Assembly: GCA_027943335.1 (NCBI GenBank)
Contig: BSBK01002089.1
Location: 1,263,001 to 1,327,000, forward strand
Origin: Chamaecyparis obtusa
Taxonomy: Eukaryota; Streptophyta; Pinopsida; Cupressales; Cupressaceae
Direction of reading: 5' to 3'
Length of the DNA stretch: 64,000 nucleotides
The translations under genes and the position numbers were made by a program. Below are positions 23,043-34,622 of the stretch, piece after piece. Below the pieces are notes generated by a model. The model saw only the letters and a list, made by a program, of their open reading frames with translations, did no database searches and was not told where the DNA came from. Position 1 is the stretch's first letter; each line of letters begins with the position of its first letter.

Positions 23043-24543
23043 TTTTGTTGGTTGTGAATTATTCCCTTTGATCTTCAACTTGCAGATTTACACTTTGATG
23101 GATAATGTAAATGAAACTCTGACTCTATCACCACTCCAAAGTCCACAAGGAAGAGGGCCAACTGACAAGGATCAAAGGATCCTTCTACTCTTTGAGCTTC
23201 AATGCTTAGGTGGGTGTACTCTTGACTCACTTCTTCAAAGGAGTCTCAAAATGATGCACACAATGCTCAACACAAGTCTATAAAGGTTTATCAAATGAAT
23301 GTTTATGTTTGTGTGGTTATTAACCATGACTTCAAGAGAAGGGACCAATGCCTTATCCCAGGGCTAAGAGTCACCCACCTATATACCTCAACTAAATACC
23401 TTAAGTCAAACACAATGGAAACCAGAGTAAGTGCTTTGCCTATTACCCCTTTCCCTTAGGCACAAGGACATCAAATTCTATACCTAGCTACAAACTCACT
23501 GAATTCACCTAAAAGGCTTTAATCCTAACTTTGTTAGAAACTCAGAGATGAATTAAAAATACTCTTTGCTTACCATACATTAACACACTTTGTGACATTA
23601 ACATATATGAGCTCAGAGACAAGCAAGAAGACATACACAAGATACAAGATTGAGATTGAAGAATGTTTTCATTAACAAATCTAGAATCAGCATACAATTA
23701 GCATGACACAAAGCTAAGAAAGGGACACCAAATCAAACCTCTATCAGTGTATTACAGTCAAAAACCAGGGACCAAAAGCAACAATGTTTTGGAACCATTG
23801 CAAAATAAAAGATTCTGCCACTTATATCACTGGCTGCCTTGGGATCCTCAAGATCGGATGCAACAAGCTTTAGATAGCTAGGGTTAGGGTCTCAACCACC
23901 CAACCTGCTGGAAACGGTCACAAAATTTATTGCAAAAACACCTTGAGCCAAGAAAGTCCATCACTAGGTACCAAATCAACTTCTGCAATTAAGCCACATA
24001 GCCGTTGGACCATACCGCAACACCAAACCATTCATTTCTCATCGAACAGGGTCACTTCTACAATAAAATCCATAAATTTGGTACTTTCTGGCGCTGGAAG
24101 CTCTCAGAAAAATTGGAATTTGAATACCAATGGCCATTTCTATGGCACCTACAGAGAAACAACGGCCCACATTTAAACCTTCATCAACTTTATATCCCCG
24201 TCATCCGATCAATCTCCCCTCGCGGGCTCGGCAACTTAACCTTCAACTTTAGTTGCGCAACCGCGTGGTCACCAACCTTATCCGCCACAAGGAACCTTGT
24301 TCACCAAGTCGCCAGACAAATTAGCGAATCACCAAATCTTCCCACAAATGCACGACAAGGCTACATCCTATCGGCACTGCCCCCCTTTTTATGCGGACCA
24401 CCAAACACTAGGCTCCAACCGGGCCCGCCCAAAGCCACATGTCACTAAACCATTCACTGATCCACGCCCAGTCACTAGCACATGACCCACCTTCCAAACC
24501 CTTGGCCACCTGGCACATCAGCACCAAGGACACGTGTCGACTA

Positions 24544-24589
24544 GTCGCATGATCTCATAGCTAAAGAATGGGTTATGTGATCATGCGAC
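24544..24589. repeat. LTR hairpin, shared stem
   Basis: The left arm GTCGCATGATCTCATAGC pairs with the right arm GGTTATGTGATCATGCGAC around a short loop. It corresponds to 8158-8203 in the other LTR; point changes on the two sides have partly weakened the inner stem. Confidence 0.75.
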
Positions 24590-25084
24590 AGCCAACCTTA
24601 AGCCGCCACATAACCACTACTAACAATGGGCCCATAGTGAACACATCGATGTTGACCAATAGGAACACAGCAACTAAGCACCACATGGCAAACAATCCTG
24701 CTGACAACAGGCAGCCTGGCAAAATGGAATAAAATCCGATGGATGGCGCATGATCTCAAAGGCTTGGAATATTCCTTGAGATCATATGCCCACTGTTAGA
24801 TTAAAAGCTTTCAGTGCGGGCACCTCTAACAAGCCAAGTTATTAGCAACTATGTGAATACGGGAAACTAACCACCCGCCAAGTTGCCAGATGTTAAGGGC
24901 TAACCACCAGGCATGAAACAATCATGCGACTACACAGTCACCAGATCATGAGATGTCAGCCACCTAATCGCCAAAATCAGGAGACCAAAGATAACTGCTA
25001 GTCACCAGGTCATTGAATGAAGAACCAACCGCTAGACAGCCGAACGATTCAAAAAGCTGGGACCACACGGACAGGTGGTAGGTG

Positions 25085-25130
25085 GTCGCATGATTGCATG
25101 TCAGAAAAGTCTGACATGCGGCCATGCGAC
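25085..25130. repeat. LTR hairpin, 21-bp arms
   Basis: GTCGCATGATTGCATGTCAGA (25085-25105; 18 of 21 positions paired) faces the inverted copy at 25110-25130 across the loop AAAG. It corresponds to 8699-8743. Confidence 0.85.
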
Positions 25131-25600
25131 AACCAATCAGGAAGATCTTTTTGAAGGCTTCAGCCCACCTATCATCGCACTTGCGCACTTAAGGAAAGCT
25201 GACAAATAGGGAACTAGTGCAAGGTTGAAAACACATAATGTTTTTGGCACAGCGGAAGACCGAAAACACACAGAGTTTTCAACACCAAAGGATAAGCGCA
25301 CAAAGCTAAAAGACAAAGGGTTGAAAACAATGAAGGCCAAAAACGCACAGACCGAAAACATCATGGACTTTCAGAAACACTGTGGGTTTTCGACACTGTG
25401 GCAAATTTTTAAATTTTGTTTCCTGCAGACCCTAGAATTTGAATCACTTCCTGGATTTGGTGACTTAGGAGATGCAGTTGGACCAGAGCTAGGCGACAAC
25501 AATAAAGAGCACGAGGCAAGACATTTAACAAAAACACTTGCAGGGGAGAGGCCAATCTCATAAGATTTTTGCTATGATAGAAAATTGGCCTAACAGATCC

Positions 25601-26790
25601 TACTAACGTAGGTTGATCGTATGAGATGATGTAGCAATCATATAGGGTGATGTGAGATGACATCACCTAATGAAGTGTTAGATGATGTAACACTAGGCCA
25701 CATGTCATAGTCTAATTTTCCTGTCAGAGGTCTGAGGTGGTAGAAAAAGAGGCTGCCATGTGCTAGGTTATAAATGGGGCACATGACGTACTAGCAGGAT
25801 AGCGCATGGAAGGAAAGAGTTGGGTGATATCGTAGGGGGAACTGAGCTAGAGCTTGGGTGGTGGGGCAATGTGGAGGAGTGAAATAGGTGGTGTGTCAAG
25901 GCATGCCGCAAGTCGAGGAGTTGTGTGGCTATGGGAAAATAATCCCACATGCATAATGGGAAGGTCATTTAGGTGCTTTTCATATGCAAGCACCCAGACT
26001 GTGAAGCAATAGAGAGGGTAAGGATTTGGCTCAGTTGCATCTTGGACTAGTCTTGGCTCGCGCTTGGGCTCCTACTCAGGTTCATGCAATGACTTGGATT
26101 TTGATCTGGCTTTGCGATCAACCTAAATCAGTTCAAATTCAATGTGCACAGTGAATTATTTTGTCTAAGTTCTTCTACTTTGGTGGGTGTTTAGTCCCAC
26201 ATTGATGTTGTGGGGGACATTTGAGTTCTTTTTCTATGTCGATCTGTAGTGGATAAAGAAATGAAGTGAGTCGGGTTGCTTTGTTGGGTCCCGTGCTCAA
26301 CCTCGAGCTCGGGCTTGGTCTTCTGTGCTTGGGTCCAACTCGGTCTTTGAGGTTGAGTCCACCTCAGTCTGTATATTGGATGATGATGTCACTACTAGTT
26401 CACCAATGATGTTACTGACAGATAGAGGCCAAAGAGTATTCTCCGTGCTAGGGGCTGTACTGACCCTGAAAAGATAATTTTTTGCATAGAATGTTTTATT
26501 TTGAAAATACAACAGAATTAAAAAAATATTTTTTTTTGAAATCGTACTGCAGAGATGCAGCTTGGGCCATACGGCTAAATTTGCAAAAGAAATTTTGCCT
26601 CAATTTGGAATTTTGCCAAATATGACTGAGTTTATAGTCGATTTTAATTGAAATAGCCTCTCGAACACAATAGTGAGGTCAGCTCTGACCGAAAATACTT
26701 CCACAACACACTAGTCTTCAGATCTAAGATTTAGACCTTCAATGCTTGCATCAAGGTCTCTCCAATAGGCTAATCAAAATGCTCCAATGA
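25601..26790 (-). other. Gene-free stretch, probable leader of the interrupted Copia element
   Basis: No recognised protein is present; a 71-residue minus frame at 26297-26512 shows no family motif. The stretch runs from the Tat element TSD to a Copia-type PBS. In the pre-insertion locus it would continue into 6654-6040 and then Copia gag, giving a leader of about 1.8 kb, long for Copia. Composition is less AT-rich than the far flanks. Confidence 0.4.
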
Positions 26791-26801
26791 CTTTGATACC
26801 A
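26791..26801 (-). promoter_or_regulatory. Copia-type primer-binding site
   Basis: On the minus strand, TGGTATCAAAG directly follows the LTR end CTTACA. It is a close variant of the initiator-Met PBS TGGTATCAGAGC. Confidence 0.7.
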
Positions 26802-27236
26802 TGTAAGAATTTACAAATAGAAAAGATTGAATCAAGGATCTAGAGGTTAAAGAAAAGCACAAATACAAGAGAGATGATATGAATGTAATGATTGACGATT
26901 GAATTGATCCAATGAATTGATTTATTTACATAATAGGCCTCCTTATATAGGAAAGGCAATGAGAGAGATAAGCTATCGCCTATGCTAGGTGTAATCACAT
27001 GTCCACCAAATGTGGATCATCCTCCATTATGCAATAAAGTATGTGAAAAAGGATGAGGATGATAATGTGATATGAGCACTAAAGGTGGATCTAACACCTC
27101 AACTGGAATTCCTCCTACACCATGTGCTTAATTTAGGTGTTAACTCCTAGGTTTCTCAATGACAAATTACTATGCAATGCATTAACCTAAGTAAGATTAA
27201 GTAAAGTGTAATTAGGAATATTTAATTACACCAACA
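26802..27236 (-). repeat. Copia-type 5' LTR (about 435 bp)
   Basis: On the minus strand it begins TGTTGGTGTAATTAAATATT (27236) and ends AATTCTTACA (26802), directly against the PBS. A TATA-like CTATATAAGG lies at 26941-26950 on the minus strand. No partner LTR was found in the window. Its position suits the 5' end of the Copia element whose gag is at 4600-6039. An end at 27238 is also possible. Confidence 0.7.
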
Positions 27237-27238
27237 CA

Positions 27239-28554
27239 AATGATTTAGCGTTGGGAAGGAATTAGGAAGATGGACACTCCTATCAAACTCATATTTCCCA
27301 AAAGATAGAAAACCTTTGATGGATCCATAAAAAACTAGAGAATCAAGGAGGTAGCATTTTGACTATATGGATGCAAACCATCGATTGGGAGCGGATTCAA
27401 ATATTTTCTCTAGATTCCTAGCATTGATTTTGGTGGTGGGTGAGACCATATAGGTTGTTGAAGAATTATGCAAAAGATTATTTAAGAAGAAATATTTAAT
27501 GGGTCTCCATGAAACCATCATCAATAATGATGATAATCTTACAATACATTTCCACATGGATTATGCATTTGTTATGGAAGCAAGTGGCAAATTTTCAGAT
27601 TTCAAAAGCAGACCTCACTGAAGTAGTTATGGGGGCCTGGATAAAGTACTTTTCATGATTGCTGGCTAGGAATGGGAATTTAAAGAACTTAGAATGAATG
27701 TGATGACGAGAAGTGTCAAATTTTTTAAAAGATTTCTGGGTATAAACGAAGTTCACGAAGAGCCAATTGGTGACAATATTAACAAAGAGTAAGATTGGGT
27801 ATTTAACTATAGGTATGATGAAAACTTGGATGGGCTTACAAGTGAGTATGCATCACATAAAGTGGAGCAAATAGAGGTGGGGGAAGGTTAAGAGGCTCAA
27901 AAAGCTTACATTGGGACGAAGGCGAAGAGGCTCAAGTTGTTGGGATGTCAACTGTGATGAAGGAAGGGGCATGATTGAAGTGATTTGGTTATTCTTTGTA
28001 TGATATGTATTTGTATAAACTCTATTGTGGGCTATATCTATAGTAGCGTTGTTATGGCTTCTTTATCTCTCTTTATTGGGATTTAGGAACCTGTAGTTTA
28101 TTACCATGCTATCACTTCTAGTTTAATCGTCTAGCATTTTGGCTATTGTTGGCTTTAGACATCCTTGTTTTTCTTTTGTTTTGTCTTCTTTGTTCATGTT
28201 GATTACTAGTATTCGCAAACTTTTGAATGATTTTATTTTATACTAATATGAATATTATATATTCAGCTTCGGCCCCTTATTTACCCAGAAAAAAAGAAAA
28301 AGAATGGTTTTAATTTTATAAGTGTAAATTTATAAATTTCATTGTAGAGAATACAACCACCATCGATTGAAACTCTCACGCTCACCCAATTTTCATACAG
28401 TAGCAGGAAATATGCCTTTAATTTATTTATGTAATTTATTTGTATTTTTACTTTTGTGATTCTTTCATTTTTAAACAGAAGAAAAGGGTGGCACAAATTA
28501 AGCTATTTGTAGACATTCTAAGCAGTGTTTAGCGAATTCTGTATAACTTGATGA
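27239..28554. other. Unassigned stretch with a LINE-like 3' tail
   Basis: No protein family is recognised in 27239-28260; all frames are broken. At 28262-28300 the sequence TTCAGCTTCGGCCCCTTATT followed by an A-rich tail resembles the end of the LINE at 58440-58478 (CTCAGCTTCGGCCTTTCATC plus A-rich). I therefore read 28262-28300 as the 3' end of another, truncated LINE on the + strand; its 5' limit is unknown. Nothing is recognised in 28301-28554. Confidence 0.45.
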
Positions 28555-30862
28555 CCTTTTCTTTATACTGTTAATATATGTGATTCTCTGCTTAGATTTA
28601 TGTAATGAAAAGGTTAGATCTACCTCTTTTATGTAAATTATTGCCCTTTTCTTTTGTATAAAAAATTGAAATGTATTTTGGTCGAACCCATTTTCATTAT
28701 GTTTAGGTTAGTCAAATTTGATGTATCCGCCATTCTTGGCTTCCAATTATATCGGGAGAGAAGATTGTTAGCTTCAATAAAAAATGTAACTCTTGGGAGA
28801 GAATTTGATTGCGAAGAGATTTCTAGCACGAATATAGATTCTGTATTTGTAAAATTTTAAATTAATTTATTTTTATTTCATTTTTTCACTAATAAATAAA
28901 TTCTCCAATCTTAATAAACACAGTACTTTACATATTTGTCATTCACATCATCTACATATCATATATTTTGATGATTACAGCCCCATTCTTTTATTTGGCA
29001 TCAAATTCGAATGCTGTGGTGATTACATATCTGCGTGTGTTTTTTTTAGGAATTTTTTATTATAACGCTGATTACCTGGCTTTAATAAATTATAACGCTG
29101 AAGCAAAGTGCTGTTTTTATTACTTGTTAAGGTAAGAACATTTATACAAAGCAATTTGAACTGAGACAAGTGTAAGAAATGATTGAAGATTTGATTTGTG
29201 AAGAAATGATAGAGGATTTGATTTGAGACAATTTATTGGGACGACTGTTTTTATTGTAATGTAGGCAACTCACAATTGTGCGAAAAGGAAAAATGTTTCA
29301 CGAGAATATTTCAAATTTTATGTAGTGCAATAAATGTAAATATGATGTGTATATTTTGAATGTTGCGTAACTGTATACTGATTTATTGGAATAAAAAAGG
29401 GCAGAAATAAAAACAGAAACTATACTAAACATCACAATAACATTATATCATGACTGAGCTGCTGTTCGAATAAACCTTCAGACCTTATTACATTCTTCAG
29501 TAACTCAACTTCTTAAAACTTCAGATCTACACAGCTAGACTACAGAGGGTGCTTAGAAAAATACAAACCATACAATATATACCAACTACAAACCTAGAGA
29601 GGAGAACGAACATTGCATAATAATATTTTCCATACTACCCACAAAGTGTGTGAAACTTTCTGATGGGACAGTGCACGGCAAGGAGCAACCAAGCTAAAAA
29701 AAACCATTTAAATTCAAGAAAGATCTGTCTCGATAGGGTTGTGCATAGGGAAGATATAAAACTGTTTTATAGGGTAAAGTATTAATAGTGGCTATAGCTA
29801 TAGCTAATTTTGTGTGCTTGTATTTATTAAATGGTATATAGGATGTTGATTTATTTTATTTTATTTTTGGTTGTTTTCATATACAGTTTAACTATTTAAA
29901 GTTAAGGTTTAGGTTTTTGTGGACTAATTATGTATACTATAGGAGTGATTACATAAATGATCAACTATTTGTATATCTGAGATTATTTAAGTGACCCGTT
30001 ATTAGGGGGTCACTATGACAATAAGTGAGTGGTTATGAGACCCCAAGCCACTATTAGTACCTTAATTGAAATTACAATCTCCAACATTTCTTATTGAGCA
30101 CCTCCCATATAGTCATACTGCCAAAGCTTTAGTGAGATCTTCTAGTCTCAAACATTGATTGAAAAAATACTTAATTATGATTACCTACAAATTTTTCAGA
30201 ATTGTTTTCATCCTTCTTGTAAATCAGAGAGTTGCTCCTTTCTTGGTTATGATTGCCTCCAAATTTTTGGAGTGGCAGATCCTAACAGTTATCTCTGCAG
30301 GCTTTTAGACCAGAGGTTTACGGTCTTCTTTCATGGATGGCTCCTGTAAATGATGGCCACTTCCTTAAATGATGGCTATTTCTCAACTGACCCAAATAGA
30401 ATAGAAATTAGACTAACTTATGTTGTTTTCAAAGTGGGCTGAAACAATGGTTAACCTTACAAACAACATCCTTCTCTTTAAAATTATTTTCTTTTTGGGA
30501 TCAATAAAAGACTCAGTCAGATTATATTATATTAATATGAATTTTTAAGATCAGCATAGACTGAGTAGACAAGTAATATATAAAGGTCTATGGAGAGATT
30601 CTGCTCCATAAAATTCTAGAAAAAATCTATATAGTTTGAATGAAAATTCACATTGCTAAAACCCAATGCTAGACTTCAAGATCAAATTCAAAAAGACAAA
30701 AAAAAACTAATTGAATCAAAACTCAAAAGGAGAAACTAGCCTCTCCTAAGCCATTTCCGTACTCTTCCTCACCCTCTCATGCTTCCCTCTACTACATCTG
30801 CTTTAGAATGTACCATCCTCTACAAGATAGTTGACATGCATCTCCTTACCTAAACCAGTAGA
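28555..30862. repeat. Paralogous repeat Y, copy 1
   Basis: Non-coding segment. Positions 28555-29036 match 44556-45055, and 29950-30550 match 45055-45084 plus 47874-48470. Positions 30550-30862 match 58479-58905. The copy lacks the solo LTR and the LINE that interrupt copy 2, so it records the empty sites for both. A block at 29041-29948 is present only here. Confidence 0.8.
29041..29948. other. Approximately 0.9-kb block present only in Y copy 1
   Basis: Copy 2 jumps from GATCTGTGTG to ATTACATAAATG (45040-45060), where copy 1 has about 900 extra bases beginning with a run of T. The T run and near-repeat GTGTG/GAGTG at the two edges would fit a minus-strand poly(A) retro-insertion, but a deletion in copy 2 is equally possible. 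No coding sequence is recognised. Confidence 0.5.
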
Positions 30863-31959
30863 ACAAAATATCGAGACATATTATCCTCTCTTGAACAAAG
30901 TACCTTGTATGCTAAGATTGCAAAAAAGATCAAATGATAACTCCAACGTTCCTCAACTTGTGGATATGTTCTGTGTTGATGTGATTTGTTGATGATCACA
31001 AGGGGCCTCACATTTTTCAATCCTTTATGTCATGATGAATATGGGTCCTATCAAAAGATTTTCAATTAAGTACTATTTTTTTGGGGGTTTTCATGAGATA
31101 TGCAGAAATGAAAAGGGTTTAGGGTTTAGAGATCCTAATATAATCCTAAGGGTAATGATAGCCAAGGAAAGTATTTTGATGGACGAGTTCCTTAATTTAC
31201 CAAGTCTCGCTTCGCCAAGTCAAGCTACAAATACACGTAGACCAGTGAAATCTTCAAAGGTTTGTACGAGTGATTGAATTTAAGCACATGGATAAGGGTT
31301 CAGGCTAACTTTGCACAACACTTTAGAATCACTAAAATGTCAAAAGTATGAACCAAACAAACTCATCAAAACATCATCATATTGTCCAAAACATTCATTA
31401 CACTTTGTCTACTAAACTTAATCTAGTTGAGAGAATTATGAAACCAAGCAACCATTAAGACACATCAAATGATCACCACACTTCAATGAAAATTCTATTG
31501 TCTCAATAGCTCATAAGCAACAATCTCAAAATTTGCTCCTTTACAAATGAGAAGAAGAGGCCCTTGTATAGGTCCTTGAAAACAACGAGTGGCATGAATC
31601 AAAACAATAACCGATGGCCCAGATTTTGCCACCTCAGCCCTAATTAGGGTTAGGGCACAGAAAAGGGAATCTAAATTAATACAAGGAAGAAACCACTATA
31701 GTAGAGGGTAATAAATGCCCACTATGCATGCATGCTCAAGAAGAGAGTGAGGTGTCATAAATGAACATTACATTATATCCACTATGCATTAAATGCATCT
31801 ACCTTTGACCTCCATGTTTGAATTCTTGGAATCTACGGAATATGGTCTCCAACTCATCAATGCTGACACTCAGTGTTGATTCCTCTCTAAATTCTAGCAC
31901 CAGCACTACTCACTCTGACCTCTTCAGGCTGTCCTCCCATTCTAGCAATAGATCCTGAG
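30863..31959. other. Unassigned stretch, start of an insertion between repeats Y1 and X2
   Basis: At about 30863 similarity to the Y-X junction of the third copy (58905) ends, and it returns only near 42640. This part holds no recognised gene; a short + ORF at 31032-31277 has no family signature. Near 31560-31600 the minus strand has GGACCTATACAAGG, a weak TATA-like sequence, so an LTR is conceivable but I could not pair it. Confidence 0.4.
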
Positions 31960-33474
31960 TTGTGTGCATGTTGTTTGAGAAGGCAGAGAGGCTCTCAAAA
32001 TCATCCCTTATGAAAGAGTTAAGCCTAAAGAACTCCTCCAATTTCTCCTTCATGTTGTCTATTGTTATTTGCTCCTCGGCCAACCTTTACAACCACATTG
32101 ATGCAATGGAATTGGAGAGCTCCTGTTGGATATTCTCAACTATCCCCTTCAATCGAGTTGAATCCTTACTGAAATTTTCAAACATGTCCTTTGCCAGAAG
32201 AACTACACAATACCATCGAGAGAAATCATACGCTCCTTCTTTGATGACCTTACTGTCAACCAAGACCTGCGTAGGGGTTTCCATCAGCTCCTGTAAGTCA
32301 AAGATTGCCTCATCTTGATAGATATGCTCATCTTCCCAAGTCTCCTCTATGCAATGAATTCGGGAAAGGATGGCCAATGCCTTATCATGAATTCGTACTA
32401 ACTCCTCGATGTGGATGTAAGCCTCATCCTCTATCCCCTTAATCTAGGTCTTTGCACCCTATGCAATCCTCCTAATCTCATCGATGGCCTCAACTGAATT
32501 GGTTGGAATAGCCATTGGTGGAACAAAAGATGGGTCCTCTTCTCGAACTGGGTGAGGCCACCTATCAATGTATGCACATAAAGCCCTATTCCCTTCCTTT
32601 TTCCTTTGATATTTTTCTTCCAGCCTCCTCATCTTATCCTAGACATCTTGTGTTGAATCATCAAATTCCTCCATGACCTATGCTCGAGAGGCCTAACCAA
32701 GATCTAGCTTTGTTATGTGATACTCCTTAGGAGTAATTTGATCTTTGGTCTTGTTGACTACTGGAGTCACTATCTGCAAAATTCTAGATCTAGATTCTCC
32801 TCTGACAACCTTGGTGAATTTCTTGGCTTTTCCCTTTTCTCCTGATTGGTCAATTCGATCTAGAATCTCTTGTAACTCAACTGCAGGGTCTATCTCCTTT
32901 TCTTGGCTTCTCTAAATCCTCTGCTTGAGCCACTCAAGAACATTTGTATTTGGGTCCCTTTGTACTGCTAGCTCTTTTTGTCCTTGCACTCTTCTAGTAT
33001 CAATCTCCTCAGCTCTAGGACTTTCTACCATTACTTTAGGAGCAAGTGCTTCTGTTGTGGGTATCTCCTCTTCTACCACTAGGGCCTTTGCTTCTACCTC
33101 AGGAATTTCTTCCTCAATTATCCTCCTATAGAAGACACCAAGACTCTCCTCTATCGTCACATCTTGTTCCTTGCTTATTCCTGGCATGAACCTCTCATTG
33201 GCATTAATGCTCAATCTATCTTGTATCGGTTTAGTCATTTGTTGTTCTCCTTGGTATGCTCTTCTTTCACTTGCTTCTTCTTCCTACCGGGTGAATGCTC
33301 TAATTTCCTGCACAATGGGAGTCTGACTAGGCAAAGATGGTGCATCCTCAGACCTTAATATCTTCTATTGTGGTTCTTTAGTATGAAGATCCAATCTCAT
33401 CTTTATATGCATTTCCTAAGCTGCACCATTCTCCTTTCTATGCTGTGCACTCCTTGATGGGATGTCTCCTTCTT
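31960..33474 (-). pseudogene. Unidentified large ORF, 3' part (after interruption by the gag-only element)
   Basis: The minus-strand frame from 33474 is highly charged: VTIEESLGVFYRRIIEEEIPE, then EVEAKALVVEEEIPTTEAL (33238-32912), QEILDRIDQSGEKGKAKKF, VEAIDEIRRIA, and KVIKEGAYDFSRWYCVVLLAK (32377-32087). The same frame runs on to about 31960 through several TAGs, most at plausible Gln positions. It continues directly from 40836 if the 33480-40830 insertion and one TSD copy are removed. I do not recognise the family. The long charged coil suggests a structural protein of a retroelement; that is a guess. Confidence 0.5.
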
Positions 33475-34420
33475 CTACTTGTTAGGCCATTTTTCTGTCA
33501 TGCAAAAATCCTTTGAAAATGGCCTCCTCCCTATAAATTTTTCATGGTTTGTACCCTTTTCCCTGAGTTCCTTGTGTTCTCACTTTGCTCCTGCCCATGT
33601 TGCGTCTGCTAAATCGCCAAACCCGAAAGTCTTTCAAATTCTAAGGTCCGCGGGAAGCATTTTTAAGGTTCTGCCACAGTGTCGAAAACCCATAGTGTTT
33701 TCAAAAATCCATGATGTTTTTGACCTTTGTGTTGTTTTCGAACTTCTGCTTCCTATTTTGTGCGCTTATCCTTTGGCATAAAAAACTCTCTGTGTTTTTG
33801 GTCTTTCTCTGTGTCCAAAACGTTGTGTGTTTTCGACCTTGGTCTTAACTGCGCAGGTGCAATGGATGGTGGGACCTAAATTTCTGAAGGCTCAGTAGGC
33901 CCTGATGATGTCAGAAGATGAATGGTCGTTGTAAGTTTGCAAGAGATTTGTCAGACTTTTGCGATCTTACGTCGGCTGTTGATGTTACTTTTTGTCAGGC
34001 GACAGTTCATCGGTGGGTTTTGTTTGCCAGGTGGTTCTTATGTGCCACGATGATCTGAGTTGGCAGGTTTTCATTCATCCTCATGATGATGAGTTGGTTT
34101 ATGTCAAGGGGCCCGCGTTGAAAGCTTTTAATCTAACGGTTGGCGTATGATCTCAAGGAATATTCCAAGCCTATGCGATCATGCGCCATCCATTAGATTT
34201 TATTCCATTTTGCCAGGCTGCCTGTTGTGCTAAGTGGGCCAGGTGTTAGAAGGGGGATAGATGGCATGTTCTTATTGGCTGTCACATGGGTGCATGTTAG
34301 AATTTTTTGACATGTGATCATGTGACCGCTTGCCACCTGTCCACGTGGGTCCCGACTCTTCGCAGTTGGTGGTTATTATTTGGTGGTCTGAGGCGGTGAT
34401 GTGGCAGCCTGTGATTGGCT

Positions 34421-34466
34421 GTCGCATGATCAGATAGTCTAGTTTTTGGCTATGTGATCATGCGAC
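34421..34466. repeat. LTR hairpin, shared stem
   Basis: The left arm GTCGCATGATCAGATAG pairs imperfectly with CTATGTGATCATGCGAC. It lies in the same position as 39125-39170 in the partner LTR, which is better paired. Confidence 0.7.
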
Positions 34467-34576
34467 CGCTTTCCATGTGTCCCTGGGGCCCATCAACAGA
34501 GTGGCGGTGTTCTATTGGCCGGCGGGCGGTGGTGTTATCTCCATGCGGTGGTGGTTACGATAGCGGTCTGCAGGGT

Positions 34577-34622
34577 GCCGCATGTTCTCATAGCCTGTGT
34601 CCGGGCTATGTGATCATGCGAC
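34577..34622. repeat. LTR hairpin, shared stem
   Basis: The left arm GCCGCATGTTCTCATAGCC faces the right arm GGCTATGTGATCATGCGAC. The inner stem AGCC/GGCT differs from that of 34421. Confidence 0.75.

Larger units (their letters stand above)
6660..25595 (-). mobile_element. Full-length Tat/Ogre-type Ty3/gypsy retrotransposon, carrying a nested chromovirus
   Basis: This 18,936-bp minus-strand element is bounded by two LTRs of 2,550 bp each (6660-9209 and 23046-25595). Both read TGTTGG..TAACA on the + strand and are flanked by the same 5-bp duplication GATCC (6655-6659 and 25596-25600). The PBS lies at 23025-23042. Subtracting the nested chromovirus and its TSD copy leaves about 12.6 kb. Domain order in transcription direction is gag, protease, plant-type RNase H (aRNH), RT, gypsy RNase H (gRNH) and integrase. 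Gag and protease share one frame and aRNH to integrase share another, with a single-base shift near 12930. Many in-frame stops, an altered RT box (YQDD) and a lost integrase Asp show that it is dead. A second RNase H and a PBS reading TGGTGACTC.. point to the Tat lineage; this assignment is from motifs, not a tree. Confidence 0.9.
23046..25595 (-). repeat. 5' LTR of the Tat-type element
   Basis: This 2,550-bp LTR is the partner of 6660-9209. It starts TGTTGGTTGTG at 23046 and ends GGCCTAACA at 25595, next to TSD GATCC. It holds hairpins at 24544-24589 and 25085-25130, and a third palindromic block near 24746-24788 (GCATGATCTCAA.. paired with ..TTGAGATCATATGC). Confidence 0.92.
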
